DNA of 20,658 nucleotides, from the NCBI GenBank assembly GCA_937873345.1, contig CALMRL010000354.1:1-20658 (forward strand), in the 5' to 3' direction. The notes below the pieces were generated by a model, which was not told the DNA's origin, did no database searches, and saw nothing but the letters and a program-made list of their open reading frames with translations. Source of the DNA: an uncultured Beijerinckiaceae bacterium. Its GTDB lineage: Bacteria; Pseudomonadota; Alphaproteobacteria; Rhizobiales; Beijerinckiaceae. Every line of letters starts with the position of its first letter. The stretch's first letter is position 1. Both the position numbers and the translations under genes were made by a program. Positions 15,968-20,658 of the stretch are shown in pieces.

Positions 15968-16080
15968 CGGCCCTGGTCTTTCGTCGGGATCAGCAAGGTC
16001 GCGGGCTGCGCACCGATATCCTCCGCCGCAGGCGAAGCCTGAAACAAAGAACCGCGAGCGGTCGACCGTTCCCGGCGCAT
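15964..16080 (-). CDS. Possible 38-residue leader ORF coupled to the hydrolase
   Basis: An ATG at 16078-16080 is preceded by GGGGAGG at ideal spacing, the strongest ribosome site near this gene. It opens a 38-codon frame whose TGA overlaps the hydrolase ATG (ATGA). The peptide starts MRRERSTARGSLFQ and ends LLIPTKDQGR; it is not hydrophobic and matches nothing I know. A candidate promoter lies just upstream at 16123-16151. Either it is a translated leader that couples to the hydrolase, or a single-base indel has split the hydrolase's true N-terminus. It is unlikely to be a functional protein on its own. Confidence 0.4.
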   Translation of the reverse strand: MRRERSTARGSLFQASPAAEDIGAQPATLLIPTKDQGR

Positions 16081-16122
16081 GAATACCTCCCCAGCGTCAT
16101 CGCGACTTTCTTTATTGAAGCC

Positions 16123-16151
16123 AACGTATCCCGCTCCCGGGTGGTCGTCAA
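16123..16151 (-). promoter_or_regulatory. Candidate promoter of the hydrolase/monooxygenase operon
   Basis: Read on the minus strand, a -35 TTGACG (16146-16151) and a -10-like TACGTT (16123-16128) are 17 bases apart. Transcription would begin near 16116, about 36 bases before the leader ATG at 16080. The -10 is weak (3 of 6), as is common in GC-rich alphaproteobacteria. Confidence 0.35.
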
Positions 16152-16679
16152 TGCAGGATTGACCCGGTCATCTGATGAACATGGTCAAGCTCTGAACCGC
16201 CGAGCCCTCATCGGGGCGACGGTGGCGAGCGGCGCCGGGCGCGTTCCGCGACCCGGTTCGTCGCACGGAGGGCTCGCACCGGCGGCATGGCAATTTCTCC
16301 CTCTCCCCCTCGGACATCGACGGTCCGAACGGATGGACGATGGATGTGAATCGCCCGCGCGCGATGGCGTGGAAACGCTCCAGGCTGCGCGGGAACGCTT
16401 CGCGCAGTCGTCGCCGGGACCGGGTGGCGACTGGTCCCGGCCTGTCCTTCGGCGTGTTGACAAGCCATCTTTTGTGAGACATCCCTCAGAAACCATGATG
16501 CCGAACCGTTCCGCGTTGGTGGACATCGACGACGATGGAGCCGTCCGCGCCGCCCTGACACGGTCGAACGTGCGACGGCCCGCTCATGAGGGTTCCATGG
16601 TCACACCCATCATGATCTTCGCTCGGACCGCCGAGACGTTCCTGGTGACCGTTCCCGTTCGTGGATTAGGATCAACGGC
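16152..16679. other. About 530 bases without a convincing gene, between divergent units
   Basis: A plus-strand frame remains open here and contains ALNRRALIGATVASGAG near 16190-16245, faintly like a Tat leader, but the rest matches nothing and no suitable start exists. Other frames have no recognisable domain. TTGACC (16159-16164) and GGTCAA (16183-16188) form a spaced inverted repeat. I regard the stretch as a divergent control region, possibly with decayed gene material. Confidence 0.4.
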
Positions 16680-17255
16680 TTGAGCGCCCCCTTTCACCTG
16701 CTCGGCATCTCCGGCAGCCTTCGTGCGGGCGCCTTCTCGACCGCGGTGCTGGAAGCGCTGGCCGATGCGTCGGTCCCGCACGCGACCTGCGAGTACGCCG
16801 ACATCGGCGCGCTTCCGCACTTCAATCAGGACCTTTACGTCGAGCCGCTGCCGCCGGCGGTCGCGCGCTTCCGCGCCCAGATCGCCGGCGCGGATGGCCT
16901 CGTCATCTCGTCGCCGGAATACAACCACGGCGTCCCCGGCGTGCTGAAGAACGCGTTGGACTGGGCGTCGCGGCCGCACAACGGCTCGCCGCTGAAGGGC
17001 AAGCCCGTCTTGATCGTCACGTCGTCGCAGGCTTTCACCGGCGGCGTCCGCGCGCAGTACCAGTTGCGGGAAGCGCTCGCCTCGGCACTCGCCCGCCCCG
17101 TCCCGACGCCCGAGATCGTGATTGGAGGAGTTGGGGCGAAGATCGTCGATGGGCGATTCCATGACCCCTTCACCATCGAGTTCGCGTTGAACGGCTTCGC
17201 GACGATGTTCGAGGAGATGAAGCGGGACACGCGCGGGGCCGGCGCGCACCCATGA
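16680..17255 (+). CDS. NAD(P)H-dependent FMN reductase (flavodoxin-like, ChrR/YieF type)
   Basis: This is a 191-residue flavodoxin-fold reductase. The phosphate-binding loop GSLRAGAFS (12-20) follows the first strand, and SPEYNHGVPGVLKNALDW (78-95) is the diagnostic FMN-binding and dimer motif of the NADPH-dependent FMN reductase/chromate-quinone reductase family. It reduces FMN or quinones with NAD(P)H in the cytoplasm. Here it could recycle quinones formed by the hydroxylases or supply reduced flavin to the two-component monooxygenase. The only start consistent with the family N-terminus is TTG at 16680, with AGGA eight bases upstream. It is the first plus-strand gene of the divergent region; a CocE/NonD hydrolase follows after 259 bases. 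A small ORF overlaps its stop (ATGA). Confidence 0.92.
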   Translation: MSAPFHLLGISGSLRAGAFSTAVLEALADASVPHATCEYADIGALPHFNQDLYVEPLPPAVARFRAQIAGADGLVISSPEYNHGVPGVLKNALDWASRPHNGSPLKGKPVLIVTSSQAFTGGVRAQYQLREALASALARPVPTPEIVIGGVGAKIVDGRFHDPFTIEFALNGFATMFEEMKRDTRGAGAHP

Positions 17256-17419
17256 CGATGGCGATCGCCGCGAGCTCCCGCGCCTCCGCGATCCTCGCCG
17301 CCCCCGCGACCGTCATCGCCGCGATGACACGACGTCGCCGCGCGCAACCTTGGCTGAGGACGCGCGAAGGATGTCGCACGAACGTTCGACCGGGTGCCGG
17401 CGGGCTCGGTCGCGCTTAA
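17252..17419 (+). CDS. Possible 55-residue ORF or gene remnant overlapping the FMN reductase stop
   Basis: An ATG at 17252 overlaps the reductase stop as ATGA. The first 24 or so codons (MTMAIAASSRASAILAAPAT and on) all end in G or C, like real genes here, then the bias fades across an Arg-rich tail to the TAA at 17417. This suggests either a tiny Ala-rich protein or the start of a gene later truncated. No family is recognised, and it could be chance in GC-rich DNA. Confidence 0.22.
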   Translation: MTMAIAASSRASAILAAPATVIAAMTRRRRAQPWLRTREGCRTNVRPGAGGLGRA

Positions 17420-17514
17420 CCGTTCCACCCCGCCGAGGACCGGAGCCGCCCGAGGAATCTCAATCAAGAGGCGGACCAGCCCGACCATCGATCACGTTTC
17501 AGGAGGAAACACCC

Positions 17515-19260
17515 GTGTCCGACACTCTAGAGGTCTTCGTCCCCGCTTACCGCGATGAGGAAAACCGGGAAGGCATCTTCAGCCGCTTCGAGCCGGGTAC
17601 GCGCACCCTCCCGGCCGGATTCCAATCGAAGCCGTGCTTCATGCCGCTTCCCGTGGACATCGTTCTGGAGAAGGATGTCGCCGTGGTGCTGCGCGACGGG
17701 GTGACGATCTACGTCGACGTGCTCCGCCCGGCCGGAACGGAGAAGGTGCCGGTGGTCGTCGCATGGAGCCCCTACGGCAAGAGCCGCGGCAACGCTCCGC
17801 AGTACATCGAGCTCTTCGGACTGCTGGGCATGGAAACCGGCACGATGTCCGGCCTGATGAAGTTCGAGGGTCCCGACCCGGCCTTCTGGTGCGCGCACGG
17901 CTACGCCGTCTGCAACCCCGACCCGCGCGGTGCCTATCATTCCGAGGGAGACATCCGGGTCTGGAGCCAGCGCGAGGGTGAGGACTTCTACGACCTCATC
18001 GAATGGCTCGGCGTCCAGAGCTGGTGCAACGGCAAGGTCGGGACAACCGGGAACTCCTATCTCGCGACCTCGCAATGGTTCGCGGCGGCAGAGCAACCCC
18101 CGCACCTCAAGGCCATCGCGCCGTGGGAAGGCATGAGCGACATCTACCGCGATCTGGTCGTCCGCGGCGGGATACCCGACTTCCCCTTTCCGCAGACCCT
18201 CGCGGCCACCTTTGTCGGTAAGAACCTCCGGGAGGATCTCGTGGCCGAGGCCGAGGCTCATCCCTTGATGGACGAATTGTGGGCGTCGAAGATCCCGGCA
18301 TTCGGGAACGTCACCGTGCCGGCGTACATCGTGGCGAGCTACTCGAACTCGATCCACACGCCCGGAACATTTCGCGGTTGGCGCAGCATCGCTTCCACCG
18401 AGAAGTGGCTGCGCATCCACAACACCATGGAGTGGCCGGACTACTACGAGGACGGCAACTCCCACGACCTGCGCCGCTTCTTCGACCATTACTTGAAGGG
18501 CATCGACAACGGCTGGCAGGAAACGCCGCGGGTGCGCTACGCGCTGCTCGACCTCGAGGGCGGCGACCGCATCAACCAGCCGGCGGACGCGTTCCCGCCC
18601 GCGGAGTTCGAAGAGGTCAAGTACTACTTGGACGCCGCATCCGGCGCATTGACGGTCGAAGCACCCTCGGCACCCGCCACGGCGATCTATGATGGGCAGT
18701 CGGACGAGGGGCAGGCGACCTTCCTCGTTCGGGGCGACGCGCCGACGGCGTTCGTCGGTTACCCCAAGGTGCGCCTCTGGGTCGAGGCGGACGGCTCGGA
18801 CGACATGGACCTTTTCGTCTTCCTCCAGAAGCTGAACGCCGAGGGCGAGCTACTGGAGCAGTTCAACATTCCCAATCACGGTCCGAAAATCCAGGCGGTG
18901 ACGCGCAACGGCGCGTCGATCCTGAAGTACAAGGGCTCCAATGGCCGCCTGCGTGTCTCCAGGCGCCATCTCGACGAGGTGAGTTCGACCAACTCGATCC
19001 CCGTTCACAGCTTTGATCGCGTTGAGAAGCTAGCGGGCGGGGAGATCGTGTGCGTGGACATCGATCTTTTCCCGATTGGACTGGCTCTTCACCCTCACGA
19101 GCAGCTTCGGCTCATCGTCAGTGGCGTTAATCTGTTTGGTGGCGTGATGCCTGGAACGGGCAACGTGCCCCCTGACAACAAAGGGCGCCACATCATCCAC
19201 ACCGGCGGTCGTCACCCTTCCTTCTTGCAGCTTCCAAAAAAGCCGCTCATTCTTGGCTGA
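17515..19260 (+). CDS. CocE/NonD (peptidase S15) family hydrolase
   Basis: This is a 581-residue alpha/beta hydrolase of the X-Pro dipeptidyl-peptidase/CocE superfamily. The core includes LRDGVTIYVDVLRPAG (59-74), PVVVAWSPYGKS (79-90), NPDPRGAYHSEGDI (134-147) and nucleophile S181 in TGNSYLATSQ (177-186). FFDHYLKGIDNG (322-333) follows before a C-terminal beta-sandwich ending GRHIIHTGGRHPSFLQLP. H302 (RIHNTMEW) or H317 may be the catalytic His. The acid position reads ASYSNSIHTPG (274-284), where relatives often have an Asp, so the triad is uncertain. GTG at 17515 has an excellent AGGAGG site seven bases upstream and fits the family; a longer frame from 17350 lacks this. It likely cleaves an ester or lactone and is a distant paralogue of the hydrolase at 13658-15967 and of the remnant at 8174. 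Confidence 0.92.
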   Translation: MSDTLEVFVPAYRDEENREGIFSRFEPGTRTLPAGFQSKPCFMPLPVDIVLEKDVAVVLRDGVTIYVDVLRPAGTEKVPVVVAWSPYGKSRGNAPQYIELFGLLGMETGTMSGLMKFEGPDPAFWCAHGYAVCNPDPRGAYHSEGDIRVWSQREGEDFYDLIEWLGVQSWCNGKVGTTGNSYLATSQWFAAAEQPPHLKAIAPWEGMSDIYRDLVVRGGIPDFPFPQTLAATFVGKNLREDLVAEAEAHPLMDELWASKIPAFGNVTVPAYIVASYSNSIHTPGTFRGWRSIASTEKWLRIHNTMEWPDYYEDGNSHDLRRFFDHYLKGIDNGWQETPRVRYALLDLEGGDRINQPADAFPPAEFEEVKYYLDAASGALTVEAPSAPATAIYDGQSDEGQATFLVRGDAPTAFVGYPKVRLWVEADGSDDMDLFVFLQKLNAEGELLEQFNIPNHGPKIQAVTRNGASILKYKGSNGRLRVSRRHLDEVSSTNSIPVHSFDRVEKLAGGEIVCVDIDLFPIGLALHPHEQLRLIVSGVNLFGGVMPGTGNVPPDNKGRHIIHTGGRHPSFLQLPKKPLILG

Positions 19261-19445
19261 TCGCAACGATCCGGCCTTCCTCATCAGCGTCGCGGAGCGC
19301 GAGACCGGCGCCGCAATCGTGTTTGCTTCGATGATGGAGGCCGGTTCGGCAAAGATCCGCTGCGCAGTCCTCGCGATAGCGTCCCCAAAGGCGTATTGAT
19401 GAGATCGGCGGTCCAGCCCACGCCCGCCGTTCAGCGGAGCATGCG

Positions 19446-19964
19446 CTACGCCGCCGATGCCTTTCCCGCCCCATCCGTCGAACAGGAGGAGAAGCCGCCG
19501 TAGCCGCCGCGTAGAAAGACGAGAGGATGGTCCGGACGCTCGACGTCAAGAGCCCGAACCAAGCCGATCGCGATGAAATGATCTCCCGCTTCATGGACAG
19601 CGTGAAGCTTGCAATCGATCCACGCGACGATGCCCTCAATGATCGGCAGGCCGGCTTCCGAGAGGCGATAGGAAACCTTGTCGAACTTGTTTTCGGCCCT
19701 CGCAGCAAGCGCGCGGCACAAGTCCTGTTGACGTTCTGCCAGTACGTTGACGCAGAAATGGCCCGCAGCCTCTATTTTGGGCCAGGTCTGCGATCTGCGA
19801 TCGGGCAAAAAGGCGACCAAGGCCGGCTCCAATGAAACGGACGTGAACGAGCCCACCACCATACCTACAGGTTCGGAACCACTGAGGGCGGTGATGACGC
19901 AGACGCCCGTCGGGTAATGTCCAAGGACCCTGCGGAACGCCCGACTGTCTGAAAAACCCTCCAC
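19446..19964 (-). CDS. Flavin reductase (HpaC/RutF-like), likely partner of a two-component monooxygenase
   Basis: This 172-residue protein has the flavin reductase-like split-barrel fold: FRRVLGHYPTGVCVITA (10-26), GMVVGSFTSVSLEPALV (34-50, the flavin-binding stretch usually written G-T-x-x-SF-x-SVSL-P), KIEAAGHFCVNVL (63-75), GDHFIAIG (127-134, H129) and PLVFLRGGYG (147-156). It reduces FMN or FAD with NAD(P)H and passes the reduced flavin to an oxygenase; the dehydrogenase-like protein at 12306-13583 is the only such oxygenase in the window. The start is GTG at 19964, with AAGGAG seven bases upstream. It is monocistronic in view, with a strong candidate promoter at 20063-20090 and a dyad inside the spacer, implying regulated expression. 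It diverges from the cupin gene. Confidence 0.93.
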   Translation of the reverse strand: MEGFSDSRAFRRVLGHYPTGVCVITALSGSEPVGMVVGSFTSVSLEPALVAFLPDRRSQTWPKIEAAGHFCVNVLAERQQDLCRALAARAENKFDKVSYRLSEAGLPIIEGIVAWIDCKLHAVHEAGDHFIAIGLVRALDVERPDHPLVFLRGGYGGFSSCSTDGAGKASAA

Positions 19965-20062
19965 CGTTCAGCTCCTTCGCCTGACCGTCACTCGGTGACC
20001 CGTAAGTGTGGAAACGTACAGGTCGCATGATGCCGAACACGCTTGACCAGCCCGTGAAGCAC

Positions 20063-20090
20063 ATAGTAAGTCATCATATGACCTTGTCAA
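20063..20090 (-). promoter_or_regulatory. Strong candidate promoter of the flavin reductase gene
   Basis: On the minus strand a consensus -35 TTGACA (20085-20090) and a -10 TACTAT (20063-20068, 4 of 6) are separated by 16 bases. This is the best sigma-70-like promoter I see in the window. It would start transcription about 90 bases before the GTG at 19964. Confidence 0.55.
20070..20082. promoter_or_regulatory. Candidate operator between -35 and -10
   Basis: GTCAT-CAT-ATGAC is a perfect 13-base dyad placed exactly in the spacer of the flavin reductase promoter, where a bound repressor would block RNA polymerase. It also lies within the divergent region before the cupin gene. The regulator is unknown. 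Confidence 0.45.
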
Positions 20091-20154
20091 TATTGGGTGG
20101 ATGTCCGCTGGTCGCCGGTACCCCACCATCCGCTTGATAGATGGATGATTGACC

Positions 20155-20499
20155 ATGGAATTGGTTCGATTCGCCGACGCGCCCACATACACCGCTCCGG
20201 ACCACGACCACGTCGTGGCGCGACGTCTTCAGGGCGGCGAAGCAAGCAAGGCCGACTTTGCGCTGGTCGGACACTCGTCGTTTCCTGAACGCGCGGTCGT
20301 GCCGATGGGTGCCGGAGCGCTCGATAAGGTGTACGTCGTCACCGAGGGCGCGCTCACGATCGAGCAGGACGATGGTACACGGCATATCCTGCACGTGGGG
20401 GATAGCATCTTCATATCCGCTGGCGAGGCGCGTGCAGTCATCAACGAGAGTGGCCGACCTGCGGCGATGATCGTGGTCACGCCTGCGCCGACAAGATAG
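20155..20499 (+). CDS. Small single-domain cupin protein
   Basis: This 114-residue protein has a cupin_2-type beta-barrel: KVYVVTEGALTIEQDDGTRH (58-77), ILHVGDSIFISAGEARAVIN (78-97) and AMIVVTP. The first cupin motif normally has HxH and Glu metal ligands; here that stretch reads VVPMGAGALDKVYVVTEG (48-65) with no histidine, and the second-motif histidine is also missing (AGEARAVIN). It therefore probably binds no metal in the usual site and may be a ligand-binding or accessory protein. The ATG at 20155 is chosen over a TTG two codons earlier; GGATGA lies upstream. It diverges from the flavin reductase across a 190-base control region. Confidence 0.88.
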   Translation: MELVRFADAPTYTAPDHDHVVARRLQGGEASKADFALVGHSSFPERAVVPMGAGALDKVYVVTEGALTIEQDDGTRHILHVGDSIFISAGEARAVINESGRPAAMIVVTPAPTR

Positions 20500-20504
20500 A
20501 TTGA

Positions 20505-20524
20505 GGCGGTTGCAAAGAACCGCT
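20505..20524 (+). terminator. Weak stem-loop after the cupin gene
   Basis: GCGGTT (20506-20511) and AACCGC (20518-20523) pair around a 6-base loop, extended by a G-T pair. It begins 6 bases after the cupin stop. No T-run follows, so termination is uncertain. Confidence 0.3.
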
Positions 20525-20531
20525 CGTGCCG

Positions 20532-20658
20532 ATGAGCCGCGATCCCGCCATCGTGACAGAGAACAGAAGAATTCTCATGTGGGTGAAGCGAGCGGGGGCT
20601 GATGTGACCGGCTGGCTTTGGACCGGGCTGATTGAGAGGATCAGCGAGGACCAAGGAG
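20532..20658 (+). CDS. Possible start of an unrecognised gene running off the right edge
   Basis: An ATG at 20532 opens a frame of 42 codons that stays open to the window end. The peptide begins MSRDPAIVTENRRILMWVKR and continues with a Trp-rich segment, GWLWTGLIERISEDQG. In-frame alternatives are GTG at 20553 and ATG at 20577. No clear ribosome site precedes any of these, and I do not recognise a family. The same strand and 32-base spacing from the cupin gene would fit a two-gene unit. Confidence 0.4.
   Translation, partial: MSRDPAIVTENRRILMWVKRAGADVTGWLWTGLIERISEDQG

Noticed and set aside
14246..16042. 598-codon plus-strand open frame
   Set aside because: Antisense to the CocE/NonD hydrolase on the minus strand; no recognisable domain.
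19261..19445. Possible decayed LysR-like fragment on the minus strand (PASIIEANTIAAPVS)
   Set aside because: One frame has coding-like third positions and a faint LysR effector-domain look, but there is no start, no helix-turn-helix and too little length to claim it.
1..20658. CRISPR arrays, tRNA or rRNA genes, complete insertion sequences
   Set aside because: No regularly spaced repeats, cloverleaf-like stretches, or transposase with terminal inverted repeats were found by eye.

Overview
The window is GC-rich bacterial DNA from what looks like the chromosome or a large plasmid of an aerobic proteobacterium, most likely an alphaproteobacterium. That placement is inferred from composition, the form of the methylmalonyl-CoA mutase and the gene families present; no rRNA or tRNA is visible to confirm it. 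Almost every gene suggests oxidative breakdown of an aromatic or ester-linked organic compound. Several genes start with GTG or TTG.

Left third (1-7808): a minus-strand operon reads from 7058 down past the left edge. In transcription order it encodes an FAD aromatic hydroxylase, a Dabb-fold small protein (ATGA overlap), a MatB-type malonyl/methylmalonyl-CoA synthetase, a type I extradiol ring-cleavage dioxygenase, a fumarylacetoacetate-hydrolase (FAH) family enzyme and a methylmalonyl-CoA mutase large subunit cut by the window edge. A tetR gene diverges from it, and the shared promoter region carries a 22-bp inverted repeat suitable as the operator. The set reads as hydroxylate, cleave the ring, hydrolyse the diketo acid, activate a (methyl)malonate-type product with CoA, and rearrange it to succinyl-CoA.

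Middle (7809-12305): a 0.7-kb gene-poor stretch holds the decayed C-terminal end of a CocE/NonD-type hydrolase with an internal stop. Next come an NmrA-like NAD(P)-binding protein (+), a Bcr/CflA-type MFS exporter (-) and a GntR/FadR-type regulator (-). The non-coding gaps around the regulator contain clear dyads, including a 20-bp palindrome at 12133-12152.

Right half (12306-20658): a minus-strand pair encodes an unusual CocE/NonD hydrolase, with an N-terminal domain typical of exported proteins but no signal peptide, and an acyl-CoA-dehydrogenase-like flavin monooxygenase. Divergently, a NAD(P)H:FMN reductase and a second CocE/NonD hydrolase lie on the plus strand. A flavin reductase (-) with the best-looking promoter in the window faces a small cupin (+). 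The dehydrogenase-like oxygenase and the flavin reductase, about 6 kb apart, probably form a two-component monooxygenase. A possible new ORF enters the right edge.

Taken together, this looks like a catabolic island: hydrolases release or open an ester or lactone, two monooxygenase systems hydroxylate the ring, and the left operon cleaves it and feeds carbon into the methylmalonyl-CoA route. The substrate cannot be named from sequence alone.
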